64,000 nucleotides of DNA from Diploptera punctata. Lineage: Eukaryota; Arthropoda; Insecta; Blattodea; Blaberidae. Below the pieces are notes generated by a model, which was not told where the DNA came from, ran no database searches, and worked only from the letters and a program-made list of their open reading frames with translations. A program made the translations under genes and the position numbers. The stretch covers positions 992,001 to 1,056,000 of the forward strand of contig JASPKZ010008348.1 in NCBI GenBank assembly GCA_030220185.1, written 5' to 3'. This document shows positions 29,914 to 41,181 of this stretch, piece by piece (the stretch's first letter is position 1; every line of letters starts with the position of its first letter).

Positions 29914-32900
29914 AGTATTATTATTGTTATTACATACTCATTCACTGGCACTATCGAACCCGTAGGTTCATGGCCGCGCAGACATAAGCTATCCATACAT
30001 CCCTATCCTGACCTAATACTTTCCAATTATTCCATGTATAATCTACTTCCCTCAAAATCATAGTTAATATTATTCTCCCACCTCATTCTTGGTCTACCAA
30101 CTGGGCGTTTTCCCTCTAGCTTTCCTACAAGAAGGTTCCTTGCAAGTCTTTCATTCCCCATACGTGCAACATGTCCTGCGCATCGCAGTCTGCGAGACTT
30201 AACTGTTCTCATTATTTCTGGCTTCCTATAAAGACCATGTTGTTCATTGTTATGTAATCTTCTCCATTCACCTGTCTGTTCATCTCACTTTGGTCCAAAA
30301 TTTTTCCTAAGTACTTTATTCTGAAATACTTCTAATCTCCTTTCTTCCCTCAAAGTAAGAGTCCATGTTTCGCATCCATATAATATAACTGATAGAATAA
30401 TAGTTTTATATATTTTCTGTTTAATGTTTTTTGAAAGGAGTTGGGACATCAAGAGTCTCTGCAATGCATAATAGCACGCATTTCCAGAATTGAGCCTATG
30501 TTTAATTTCTTGGTGTATCTCATTCCTATCTGTGATTATTGTCCCTAGGTATTTGAATTCAGCCACTTCCTCAAAATTTCCCTCATTTGTCATTAGATGT
30601 CCATTTCCATTATATAATGAATTTCTATGTGTGACCATATATTAAGTTTTATTGATATTTACTTCCAGTCCTAATTTTTTAGTGTTACGTAATAGTGTGT
30701 GCGTATTGTCCTTTAGTATCTCCTCACTATCGGCCAACAATACTACATCATCAGCATAAACTAACAGCTCATTAATACCATTCAGTTGTAAGCCTTCCTC
30801 ATTCTCTAAAGATTTAATGGCATGCTCTAGTACAAAATTAAATAGTAGAGGAGATAGTGCATCTCCTTGCTTCAACCCATTCTGGATTTCAAAAGTGTCT
30901 GAAAACTGTTTGCCTACACACACCCTACTCTTTGTGCCATTTAGACACCTAACTCTTCTTAGGAATTCCGAACTCCAGCAGGATACTATATAACTTATCC
31001 TATCTTAATTGAACCATATGATTTTTTGAAGTCATACTTATAGTTGATGTACAGTACCATGATAGTCCCATTCCTTTTCTAAAATCCGGATTATACCAAA
31101 ATCTGATCTGTTGTAGACCTGTTTCTTCTAAATCCACATTGATGATCTCCTAGAATGTCATGATCTATAGGGAGTAAGTATGCTTACTAATATATTGTTT
31201 TTAGAATTTTGTACGAAGTTGAAAGTTGAAGAGATGCCCCTGTAGTTGTTGCAATCAGTTTTATCTCCATTCTTATATATTGGTACGATGATTGATTCCT
31301 TCCATTCAACTGGAAGTTCTTTTTCCCAAATCACACTAAGCAACCAGCGTATCTTATCCATCAATTTTTCCTTCCCTGACTTTATTCAGTTTGGCTGGGA
31401 TCTCATTTGAACCTGATGCTTTATACATCTTCAATTTTTCAATCGACATTTGCCAACCTCTAATGCACTTGGATCTGCGACACGCATTTCTGGACTGGAT
31501 GTAAATGATCCTCCTCAATTTCTTGTTCTGTATGTACATTTAATAGCTGATTCAAGTAACTTTACACTCTATTTAATATACTCCTGGCATCTGCAATCAT
31601 ATCACCATTTTTATTCCGAACTATGTTTGTTCGAGCCTGAATGAAAACTTTTCTTACTATCTAATACCCGGATATAATTCTCTAATGGTCCTATTTTTTT
31701 TTGCACTCATTTCAAGATCATTTAATCTTCTCTCTCAATATATTCCTCTTTTTTCTCTTTCGTAACTTGGTGGTTTCCCGGCTAATACTACCCAGTTGCT
31801 TTAAATTTTCCTCATTTGGCTCATGTAACCATTTTAATTTTTGCTTAGCTTTATTTTCTTACAATAATAGGCACATTCCTCATCAAACCATTTCTTTGTT
31901 TTGCCTTCTTTTTTAAACAACAAATGTCTTCTGATGCTGGGACCAGTTAATAGTATCTCTTATACGAGTCTCCCATTCCTTATTTATATTAATTTCTTAT
32001 TCGTTTGCCACATTGTCATCTGAAGATTTCCAATACTTCAAATCTATTAGCAATTTTGATTTAGTATTCTTGCGGCATTTAATCATTTTTCAACGGTTTT
32101 CTACTTCAAATTGTACGAAGAATCATCTTTAGCGTTTGTTCCTCTCATAACCGATAGCAGTTGTCTGATTTTCACTCTGACCAGATGATGATCCGAATTG
32201 CAGTCTGTCTCCTCCTAACTGAGTCTAACATCGATGGGCTGCTACAGTGCCAGCGTTTATCAACTAATACATGATCTATCTGGTTCCGATTTTCTCCATC
32301 TGGAGGACGTCCAGGTGGATTTCTGAATATCCTTATGCTGAAATGTTGTGATCTTAAACACTGAATTCTGTGATGTGGCAAATGTGACTAATCTAACCGC
32401 GTTGTCGGCTTACTATCTTCGTGAAGACTGAATTTCCTTTTAGTTGGTTTGAATATATATTCCAGACCCACTTTTGCATATAAATCTACCTAAGATAATT
32501 TAAATATGATATTGTGAAAGACTATCAAATAAGCATTCTAATTCTTCATAGAACTCATCCTTGATCTTGTCATCTTTATCTTCTATGGGGGCATGTACAT
32601 TTACAATTATAAAATCATGTCGTTTACCCTTTAGAATTATGTATGATATCCTATCACTAACAAACTTAAATATCTCCAATAGCGAATAGGATCCTCCTCC
32701 TGACTAAGAAACCCGTTCCAAATGCAGGTCTTTCTGCACCCCCGTAGTATAATGCAAAGCTTCCTGATTCCTGACTACCCTCTCCGGGCAACCTAATTCC
32801 TGTAAAGCGACTATATCCAAGGGCGATTTATCTAATTCCCACGTTAATATCTCTAGTGCCCCGCTATTGTATAAAGTCCTAACATTCCATGTTCCTAGGA

Positions 32901-33171
32901 ACATGTCCCTGTGTTTGAGCCTTTGGCATGGGTTCCCTGAAGTAGTCCCCGCCCGGAGAACCGAATGGGGGACTATTTTACCTCCGGAAAATTTTACCCC
33001 AGTTGAACCCATGTCCGCATTTCTTGACGGTTGTATTTTTACGGTGAAAGATCGTCACTCTTTCGCCCAAGGTACTTTTTTCGTCTGGCTTATCACCTTC
33101 AGCCAGTCCGGCATGGGTAACCCTATCGGCAGCAATGCTACCGCCGGCATAGCTCTCAGGATCATTTATTG
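29914..33171 (-). mobile_element. RTE-like LINE (family R), near full length, inserted in the Jockey/CR1-like LINE
   Basis: The element is 3.26 kb on the minus strand, flanked by the 11-bp duplication TTATTATCGTA at 29903-29913 and 33172-33182. In order from 33171: an N-terminal leader; the APE endonuclease start 'GTWNVRTLYNSGALE' with 'VALQELG' (about 32900); the end of the endonuclease 'DGENRNQIDHVLVDKRWH' (about 32270); the reverse transcriptase start 'YKASGSNEIPAKL' (about 31400) and 'NYRGIS'; 'NGLKQGDALSPLLFNFVLEH' with 'LVYADDVVLLADSEE' (30760-30880); thumb 'ILYGCETWTL'; tail 'GHVARMG' and 'GRPRMRWENNINY'. The 3' end carries a TTA/GTT-rich tail. YADD is intact, but at least six frameshifts break it, so it is inactive. 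Confidence 0.85.
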
Positions 33172-33182
33172 TTATTATCGTA

Positions 33183-33357
33183 TAAAATGTTTGTACATGA
33201 AATTTACATTGCTACGTTTAATATATCTTTAACTGTTTATAATTAGTATAGCGTGTATCTACATTTGTCAAATATTTATTTGTATTTGTGCTGGTTGAGT
33301 GGAAGAGAAGGCCTTATGGCCTTAACTCTGCCAGAATAAATAAAACATTATTATTAT
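33183..33357 (+). mobile_element. 3' end of the Jockey/CR1-like LINE (continuation of 27715-29913)
   Basis: After the right-hand target duplication of the RTE insert, the untranslated end of the host LINE resumes and finishes with 'GGTTGAGTGGAAGAGAAGGC', 'CTTAACTCTGCCAG', AATAAATAAA and a (TTA)n tail. This is the family 3' end seen in reverse at 25110 and 60430. Confidence 0.7.
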
Positions 33358-33464
33358 TATAAGATTATTTTTATGTAATACACTGTGTCCACAAAAATAG
33401 TATCATACTTTAAACTACTACTACATCGCTTTGGATAATCATATCTAAATGGTATTGGTGACAA

Positions 33465-33970
33465 TCAAAAGAGAAATACAAAACGTTTTTGCTGTACCTC
33501 ATAGACATTCAGTGTGGCCTTCATGAGTGACGCTGCAGATATCGAGACAATATTCCCATTCACGCCACACACCCTCCTATGTATGTGAAAAAATGGACTG
33601 GATGGCAGCAATGATACGAAGCTAGACTTCTTGCAGGTTTTGAGGCAATGGGGGTACATAGACACGATCCTTTATGTAACCCCATAAAAATAAGTCAGAG
33701 ACCGTCAAGTAAGGTGACTTCGGCGGCCACTTGTAGAAAACATTTCATCATCTCCGGCATGTCCAATCCATCTTCCTGGAAGCGGTCATTCAGATGCTCC
33801 TGAACATGCAAATGCCAATGTGGAGGTGCTCCATATTGCTGGAAAAGATATGCATTGCCTTCTTGTTCCAATTGTGGAAATAACCATTCAGTGAGCATAT
33901 CAAGATAATTTGCATATTTACCACACAAACTATGATTAAATTTACTTTAGTTTCTGTATTGTTGTCCATT
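33465..33970 (-). pseudogene. Mariner-superfamily transposase, C-terminal half
   Basis: The minus strand encodes 'KYANYLDMLTEWLFPQLEQE', 'YLFQQYGAPPHWHLHVQEHL' (position of the second catalytic D, changed to Y here) and, in another frame, 'MYPHCLKTCKKSSFV' and the last helix region. Related transposases have QQDGAPPH at this point, so the active site is lost. The N-terminal DNA-binding half is deleted. Confidence 0.7.
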
Positions 33971-34037
33971 CTCCATTGTTGACACTGTTAACATGCACAA
34001 AACGTTTTAAGTTTCTCTTTTGATTGTCACTAATTTC

Positions 34038-36438
34038 CAGTGGCGTGTATTCAATAGACGCAAGGTAAGCACTGCTTACCCAGGACTAAAAAATAAAAAT
34101 AATGAGAAACGTCATAGAAATAATCAGTATTGATTAACATAAAATTTCAATGCAATTTAAAAATAATATTAGTGACCTGGTCATTATTTGTGTAGTCGAT
34201 TTGTTCGATCCAGCTCCCCAGCTATAAACCACTCTTGCTCTACACGATAAGCTATAAGTTGCTCGGATGTGATCGTGGGTCGTCGTAAGTTTTCGTTGAG
34301 TTATCTGTGGTCCTGCAATTCCAAAAGTGCGGACTTGGCGAGTAGTGGAAACTTATTTTAAATCATAATTATTACACTCTTAATTAAGCTTGTGGTCCTA
34401 CAATTCTCAATAGTAATTGTTGTGTCTATATTGAAGTATTAGTATGTTAAGATAATATTATGGTAAAATATATTAACATCATTTTAATAATGGAATATAC
34501 ATATGCGTTATGGCTGGAAGGTAAGCACTTCAGCTTCTTGCGTACAGCAGTGTTCAAAATGTGGAAGCTCACAATCAGTCGGGCATGACAGTGGATAAAG
34601 CGCATGTAACTGTGTAATATGTGCTATCCTAAACGTAACTTCGCCTGGAGCGCATTTGAAGATGAGGAACGAGTAATGCAAAGTCGTAGACCTACTCCTG
34701 AATTAAATATCACAACTAAGGCGTTTCATGTCGCAAATTTACAATAGCAACGAGTAATTAAAAGGGTGTCCTCGTGCACAAAAACTGTATTGTTGGACAT
34801 GTTTTCTGTTTAATAACGAAAGATCTCTATGGAACAGTGTGGGATATTGCGACATGGGAAACATACATAAAGCCATTAAAAAGCGTAGTCTATCTAAAAA
34901 TCATTTGATCTCCATTATAAATGAAAAATCTTCAGTAAGTCAAGAATTGGACATATGTTGGACAATCAGGAAAAAAAAAAATCGGGATTTGCAACTCAAT
35001 CTTGTAAGAAAAAATAGAGGGGGCAAAACGCTTCATCGATGTAGTTTGTTTGTTTTTGTCAGAGTAGAGATATGACGCGACTCTATCAATAAATACAATC
35101 ACGTTGAACTCGTGAAATTACTCGGTGAATATGACGAGAAACTAAAGCACCATTTAGAACATTCTACGACATTTACAGGAATGTGAAATTTAATCCAGAA
35201 TGATCTAATCCATATTAATGGACAGATGTATTAATGGACAGATCAAATGGGGAGATCAATGCATCAAATTTTATTTGCATTGTTCTAGATTAGGCAACAG
35301 ACATAAGTAATTTCTCTCAGCTGTCTCATGTGTTTTGGATGGTACAGACGGTGGCCAAGTACATGAACGACTTTTAGGACCCATTAACATTTTTGATAAT
35401 ATAACAGTCGATGCATTATACAAGATAGTGGTTCAACTGATTCGTGATTTCGGATGTGAGAAGGAACTTACTGCACAAAGTTATGATGAAGCATCTCTCA
35501 TGGCAAGTCAGTTGAATGGACTGTAATAGAAAGTGAAAAACACTTTTCCAAATGCAATTTTCGTTCATTTAGTATTATTCTAATCCGTGACCATCATTAA
35601 AGAATACATTTTATTCCTTACTTTGAATGGACTAGCTGCATTCTTTTTCAAAACTAATCAAAAGAATAGGGTTTTTTGATGAAGAAACAAAGAAACGGTT
35701 GGCAAGAGTGTCTTCAATGAGGTAAAATTACAGTTCTAGTTTGGTTGGAATAGTACATGAGTATCGGGATGTGCTAATTTCTGACTTTGGAAAAACTATG
35801 AATCCGGACAAGAATGTTGGGATCAGGAATCCTATATTGCTGCACATGGAGTATTAATCACACTGCAAGATTTGATTTAAAATTTATATTGAATACGTTT
35901 GTTAATATTTTCCTTGTAACTGACAGTTTATTTGATATACTGTAAGCAAAATTTCACGATATTGATTACTGCATAAATAGATTAAAAGAATTTTTAAAAA
36001 ATCCTAGAAAACAAACGGGAAGAATTTGAACAAGAAAAAAAATACGAACTTCAGGTGAAACTTTTGACACCAAAACAAAATACATACAAATGTACGTACA
36101 AATTTTTGACACTATACTGTGTCAAATAAATTATAGATTCAGTAATTTAGACTGATTATTACTTTTAGAACTTTTGAATGTGAAAAATGTATACAATTAA
36201 ATTATCTGTTTTTCGATAATTCCATTTTATTCACTAAAATACAGCTATGTAATATATATAAGGTAATTAAACGTTTAGACGGAATTAAATTGAAAAGGGA
36301 GTAAGTGTCAAAATAAAAAAAACTCATTTCCTCTCCATGACTTTCGAAACGGAAAATACGATATTTCAGTAAAAAAAAAGTTTCTGGCATTTACTTCCAA
36401 ATTGCTTACCCTAAAAAAATATCCAATACACGCCACTG
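34038..36438 (+). mobile_element. hAT-superfamily element, decayed, complete ends
   Basis: It begins CAGTGGCGTGTATT (34038) and ends with the inverse AATACACGCCACTG (36438). The 8-base flanks CTAATTTC (34030-34037) and CCAATTTC (36439-36446) differ at one position, the expected hAT target duplication. GGTAAGCA is repeated just inside both ends. The interior has hAT/ZBED-like transposase remnants in broken plus-strand frames: 'NLVRKNRGG' (about 35000), 'QLSHVLW' (about 35320) and 'CEKELTAQSYDEASLMASQL' (35455-35520), resembling the LTAQGYDGASNMSG region. It is inserted in the mariner at 33381-36505. Confidence 0.8.
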
Positions 36439-36509
36439 CCAATTTCATTTAGATCCAAAGTGATGTAGTAGTAGTTTAAAGTACGATACTATATATGTGG
36501 ACACGTATT

Positions 36510-37204
36510 TAGTTAAACACATTCCAAGAACTGAACAAATCAAATTTTCTCAAAGAAAAACTGGTTCAACTTTAGATTACCTGACCTTTGACTATCCATA
36601 TTATATTCTTGTAATACTGTTGCTGTATGCACTTCTTCTGTCTTTACTAACATTTTGTAATATTCTACACCTTATACAACGATACTTATAATATTTGTTT
36701 TACAATTGAATATTTATCTATGTATGCAATGATTTCTTCGAGGTTATGCTTAATAATTTTACACAAGTGTGAAAGCTTAAAGAAACTTCCACTGAATGAT
36801 GAAGATATCTGCACGATTAGAAGGATCAACATTTGAAATAATTTTTTTTTGTGAAATGGATGTTCACTCACTTAATTTTGTTAGATTTCAATGAGATAAG
36901 TTGGTGTACATTATATTAGTTTACACTTCATTAAATAATGTGCATGTAATTTATTTTGTTAGATTAGGAAGAGGTAAGTTAGTGTACATCCATTTTTTCG
37001 GAATTTATTATAAAGTTTGGTCATATTGATTTAATATTTATGTGGTTCTATCTATCGACAGCTCTATAAACTTTCTCTAGGACCTCACGGAAATGTAGTT
37101 CCATCTAGCAACAATTCTATAAAGTTTTTATAAACTTTAGCACATGCGAACTGTTATTCTGTAGAACTTTGAAAATGTATTAGGAAAGGTAAACTAAAGT
37201 TTTT
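36510..37204. other. No gene recognised
   Basis: AT-rich. Two short blocks near 37050-37150 ('GCACATGCGAACTGTTATTC') resemble 38945-38990, hinting at a low-copy repeat. Confidence 0.3.
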
Positions 37205-37483
37205 CTGAAAAATTATCGTCTGAACCAGGAATCAAACTCTGGACCTCCAACTCTATATGCCAACATGCAGCCCAAATACTATTTGAGACATGGTAAAAAC
37301 GCTAATATTTCTTTCCACTTATACAATTCTCTCACATCTGAAGACATACCTACAGCTATTAACAACGCCATCAGATTGACTTATATTCAAAGTATATTTA
37401 ATGAGAATAGTATAACAGGCCATATGTCAATGTAAAGAGTCAGAAATCTGGGATTCGATTCCTGGTGCAGACGATAATTTTTC
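37205..37483. repeat. Inverted pair of tRNA-like SINE ends
   Basis: 'GAAAAATTATCGTCTGAACC' with 'AGGAATCAAACT' at about 37205-37236 is the inverse of 37452-37483 ('GATTCGATTCCTGGTGCAGA' then CGATAATTTTTC). Both contain a B-box-like GATTCGATTCC or its degraded form. They look like two tRNA-derived SINE copies pointing away from each other, or a SINE folded on itself. Confidence 0.5.
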
Positions 37484-37539
37484 TTTTAAAAAAATAAACC
37501 ATGTACATTCTCTGTTGAGAATTTTATTTTGTTTCTTGT

Positions 37540-37637
37540 TATATTTGAAGAGAAAAATTTTAGCCCAGGCCGAGATTCGAACCCGGGACCTTTGGCTTTC
37601 TAGGCCAATGCTCTACCATCTGAGCTATCGGGGCGAG
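37540..37637 (-). mobile_element. tRNA-derived short SINE, family T3, copy 2
   Basis: The reverse complement of 37563-37634 gives a 72-base near-perfect cloverleaf: D stem GCTC/GAGC, anticodon stem TTGGC/GCCAA, T arm CCGGG-TTCGAAT-CTCGG. The 7-bp acceptor has two mismatches. It is followed by 'TTTTTCTCTTCAAATATA', the tail of the family. The loop CTAGAAA would give an AGA triplet, but the short variable arm does not fit tRNA-Ser, and no CCA-compatible end or pol III T run follows directly. Confidence 0.7.
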
Positions 37638-37801
37638 TTCCGATCTAGACGCAAATTTCGCTCTTATATACACTGTAATTCCCAGCACCAAATAGAATGA
37701 AGCCTCTGCTTTTATCTGTGCAAATGGCGGCTTCTTAGTTAGGAAGACATTTATCGGGAATTTAAAGTACTTTATAAAGCCAGTAGGGCTTCAATTGAAG
37801 A

Positions 37802-37868
37802 ATAAATTATATTTGAAGAGAAAAATTTTTGCCCAGACCGAAAATTTTTCTCTTCAAATATAATTTAT
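37802..37868. repeat. Perfect 28-bp palindrome made of the T3 SINE tail
   Basis: The arms 37802-37829 and 37841-37868 are exact reverse complements with an 11-base loop (TGCCCAGACCG). The arm is the tail of the T3 SINE ('TATATTTGAAGAGAAAAATT'); the loop is the start of its tRNA-like part. The tRNA body itself is absent. Confidence 0.85.
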
Positions 37869-38454
37869 CCTGTAGTGAGAAGTGTTAAATTAATAATAAA
37901 AACATCAATTGTTTCATGTTGTTTGAATGCTTTGCAATTGAATTAGTGAAGTGCAAAGGAAAATATTCCACTTTTTGTTCTTTTCAAACTGAGATTGCCA
38001 TTTAATGCCTTAACATAATCTACATCCAACAATAAAAAAGGAAAAAAAAAAATCCTTCATTTTAAACTCTATTAAAATCATATGTAAAATGTTCAGTGAC
38101 ATGCAAAAGGAAAATATTGATTTAGTTTGTTTTTAATTCAAGATAATTCAATATGAACACAAGGAATTGTATAACAATATATTCAACATATTTGTGAGTG
38201 ATCAGAATGAAAAATGGACCATTTCATTCAGAGCTATATTATTATTGAATCCAACCTTTCGAATATTATATTAACACATTATTTAATAATCTGATATTGT
38301 TAAAGATATACTTTTTTTTTTTAAATATTTCATATATTGTGAGATGCAAATGCAAAACATTCCACGAACTTTGGACATTTATTATGAAATAACAAGCATT
38401 TTGTTATTGGGATCAACTGATTCTACAAGACACCAATAGTATCTATAAATAATT
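37869..38454. other. No gene recognised
   Basis: AT-rich with A and T runs; no coding sequence or named repeat. Confidence 0.3.
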
Positions 38455-38710
38455 ATGTGAAATAACATTATGAGGTTTTCAATTAATAAAATACAAGTAA
38501 ATGAGTCATATCTCACCTCAAGCACAGAAACTGCAGTTTTCAAGAGCAATCCCTCCCAACTTTGAAGATATAGATTGAAATTCGACAGCCAAAATGATGA
38601 TTGAAGATAGGAAGAGTTCCTCTTGAAAACTGCAATTTCCTGCTTGAAGAACATGAAGTAAGAAGTGAGATATGGCTGATTTAGTTAAAGTAAATTTTTC
38701 TCTAAAGTGA
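38455..38710. mobile_element. Foldback vi: Penelope-type inverted pair
   Basis: Left: 'AAATGAGTCATATCTCACCT', 'AAGCACAGAAACTGCAGTTT', 'TCAAGAGCAATCCCTCC'. The right arm (38605-38690) is the inverse with 'CTCTTGAAAACTGCAATTTC' and 'GTGAGATATGGCTGATTTAG'. The left arm is the same sequence as in foldback ii. Hammerhead-like boxes: TTGAAGA (about 38603-38609) followed by an AGGAA/TTCCT stem and GAAAACTGC on the plus strand. The first box has its C changed. Confidence 0.6.
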
Positions 38711-40000
38711 ACCAAGTTCTCTATAGAACTTTTTTTTTCTCAAAACTGTGTTGTATTGAATGTTTTCCTTTTGCATCTCACTGATTCATTTGGATTTCAT
38801 AATAACGTTTTACCCTTGGAATTCAGACTTGCATCTACTGGATTGTTAATAATACTTTGTTATTTATGCTATGTTATTTAATATCTTTTTGGGGTGATAA
38901 TCGATATATGGTTCGATGGCGGGTTATTGCTGGCTCTATAAAACTGGCGCATGCGCACTGTTGTTCTATAGGACTTAGAAAAAATATATCAGGTTAGTTT
39001 AAGTGCGGTTTTTTATGTTTTATATTCTACAATACAAATAAGATAACCGTTATGAGAATCTTTAATTTTATTTTAATGTCAGATATAAACAATATTTAGT
39101 ATCTTGTGATGATTATCAAATCTTTCATCTTAGTGTGTAAAAGCACAAAACTACAAATTAAAGAGGGTATCAGTCAGCGTCTTCTTGTAGAGGTAAATGT
39201 ATATTAACATTAATTCTGTATAAATAGTACAATTACTTCGCGTGAGTAAAATTGTTCCCATTGCAAGAAAGTGCATAATACAAAATCTCGTAGTTTTTCG
39301 AATGCCATTTCTGGTAAAGAAGAAACATTTTTTTGAGGGTGACGAGTTGTCTTTCGATTAAGAATATAACAACGAAATTCAATCAGAGTGGAATTCTAGA
39401 AATTGATGTTGATTCATCAGATGAAGAACGTACCACGCCATCTTCAGATGTAAAAATAGAGAAAAGAAAAACTTGAAAACCCCTCTAATTGTTAGTTTCA
39501 GGATATGAACCAGAGATTTCCCGACTAACGAATCTAAAACGCCATCGCTTGAGCCAGCTCGATGGATGTGGCTTCTTTTTTTTTTTTTTACAGAAAAATA
39601 TGACAAAAACAATAAATTTAGGTCACCGGTAACCTATGTTAACATTTGAATATTGCAACACCACATCAATCGCACCTAGCAAGCAAGATTAAATTTACCA
39701 GTATTTTGGACTGATCTTTTTTTATTTTTCTCACGTAACTGCTTTCTTTGCTGCTAAAAATATTAATGATAACGGTTATTTTTCAAAGAAATATATAATT
39801 ATTATTTGACAATCTCTTGTCAAAAACAAGTCAGTTGCTGCTACAAAAACAGTTGGAGTATACATCACCGTACACAACAACAAGTAACGGAAACTCAACC
39901 TGCAGAAGATGGAAGGTAACTTCCGATAGCGCTCCAGTTAATTTAATTATAATACATTAGCAAGTTGAGGACGACGTCACCTACCAACAGGTACAATTTA
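38711..40000. other. No gene; possible tRNA-like scrap
   Basis: There is no coding sequence. In reverse, 39575-39515 has an A-box-like 'GAGCTGGCTCAAGCGATGG' and a B-box-like 'CTGGTTCATATCC', possibly another tRNA-derived SINE head. A run of T lies at about 39576-39588. Confidence 0.35.
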
Positions 40001-40945
40001 ATTTATAACTTTCCTCATATTTTATGTTTCTTCAAACACGGGAACTACTTTTCGAGAGAAGGAGCTCTCTCATTTTCAACCTACATTATGACTATAGGAT
40101 TTTCGTTGGAATCTCCATCAGTAACGTTGCCATCTGGTGTTGATTCGATGAACTTTGAGATGAGGTTACGTTCATCAGGAATCTCGAAATTCATGGATCT
40201 AAATTTGTTCTTCTGTATATATATCTTCTCCCAAATTGTCAATTCTAAGGGGTTTTCCAAATGTTTTAAAAGTTGGGCTTCTTTTTCAATTTTATGATTC
40301 TCCAATAAACTATATGCTGCAATAGCTGATTTTTCAATTTCACCGTTTTTAATATTCCTGAAGTGTTCCTTAGTGCGTGTCCAAATTTCTTTTTGTTTTT
40401 CCTATGTACACTTTATTGCGGTCCCTACAATTAATTTGATAAATTCAGGATTTTTTGCTATCTGGGGTGTTAAATTTCTTATTAGTTATTAATAGATTAC
40501 CATGGCTAAATGTATTTATCTGTGCCAATGTAATATTGAATTTCTTGAAATTTGTTATGTGTTTCAGGATGATGCGTAATTTTTTTTAATTGTTTTCCTT
40601 TCTATGAATCAGATTGCAAGGTAGTGTATTCTTTTAATATTTTTTGTTGTCTGAATTTCTTTAATTTATTTACAAATATTTCTTTTCCAAAACCATTTAA
40701 ATTGACAATTTGAGAGAAGATATATATATTCAGAAGAACAAATTTAGATCCATGAATTTCGAGATTCCTAATGAACGTGACCTCATATCAAAGTTCATCA
40801 AATGAACACCAGATGGCAACGTTATTGGAGATTCCAACGAAAATCCGGTAGTCATAATGTCGGTTGAAAATGAGGGAGATTCTTCTCTCGAAAACTAGTT
40901 CCTGTGTTTGAAGAAACATAAAATATGAGGTAAGATGTTAAAAAT
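40000..40945 (-). mobile_element. Foldback vii: Penelope-like 3' end (family 2) with inverted partial copy
   Basis: The minus strand from about 40700 down encodes the end of a GIY-YIG endonuclease and C-terminus: 'TRTKEHFRNIKNGEIEKSAI', 'KHLENPLELTIWEKIYIQKN' and 'IPDERNLISKFIESTPDG', stopping at 40081. The region 40000-40246 then reappears inverted at 40700-40945, including 'AGATCCATGAATTTCGAGAT' and 'GATGGCAACGTTA'. This gives arms of about 245 bp. An extra inverted copy of one end is a known habit of Penelope-like elements. Both arms hold hammerhead-like cores. The reverse transcriptase core is missing. Confidence 0.7.
40864..40902 (+). ncRNA. Hammerhead-like core of family 2, right arm
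   Basis: TTGAAAA (for CTGANGA), then a GAGGGAG...CTTCTCTC stem II and GAAAACTAGTTCC with the palindrome AACTAGTT as stem III. The opposed core in the left arm lies at about 40041-40080 on the minus strand. Two conserved positions of the first box are changed, so cleavage is unlikely. Confidence 0.4.
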
Positions 40946-41141
40946 TGACTCATTAATTTACGAATTAAGAACCTCTTAATGTTATTTCCCATATTTAACT
41001 GTGAATAAACCTTTGCCCAATTCCTTAAAATAACTTTCGGAATAAATACCCAAATTAGTTGAATGCAGGCTTTCACGGCCGGTAATCATAATGTTGAGTG
41101 ATTCCGGGTTGTGTGGCCGTGGTCCATAGTTGGTGTTGATA

Positions 41142-41181
41142 CCAGACGTTTCGCCTCAACTGCGGAGGGCATCTTCAGTGG
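41142..41181 (-). ncRNA. Hammerhead ribozyme motif, downstream terminal repeat (1-base deletion)
   Basis: In reverse: CCA, CTGAAGA, then a stem II reduced by one base (GCCCTC against GAGGC), then GAAACGTC and TGG. It is the same motif as at 43714-43754 except for the missing G, which weakens stem II. It overlaps the stop codon of the second frame (41156-41158). Confidence 0.75.

Larger units (their letters stand above)
33381..36505 (-). mobile_element. Mariner-like element with ~50-bp TIRs, split by a hAT
   Basis: The left TIR (33381-33435, GTGTCCAC then 'AGTATCATACTTTAAACTAC') is matched in inverse by 36454-36504 ('GTAGTTTAAAGTACGATACT' then GTGGACAC). The outermost few bases differ. Between them lie the C-terminal half of a transposase on the minus strand (33465-33970) and a complete hAT insertion (34038-36438). 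Without the hAT the element is only about 720 bp, so it was itself internally deleted. Confidence 0.75.

Noticed and set aside
37563..37634. Functional tRNA gene on the minus strand
   Set aside because: The cloverleaf is good, but two acceptor mismatches, an AGA triplet without the long arm expected of tRNA-Ser, no terminator run, and a tail shared with other copies all point to a SINE.
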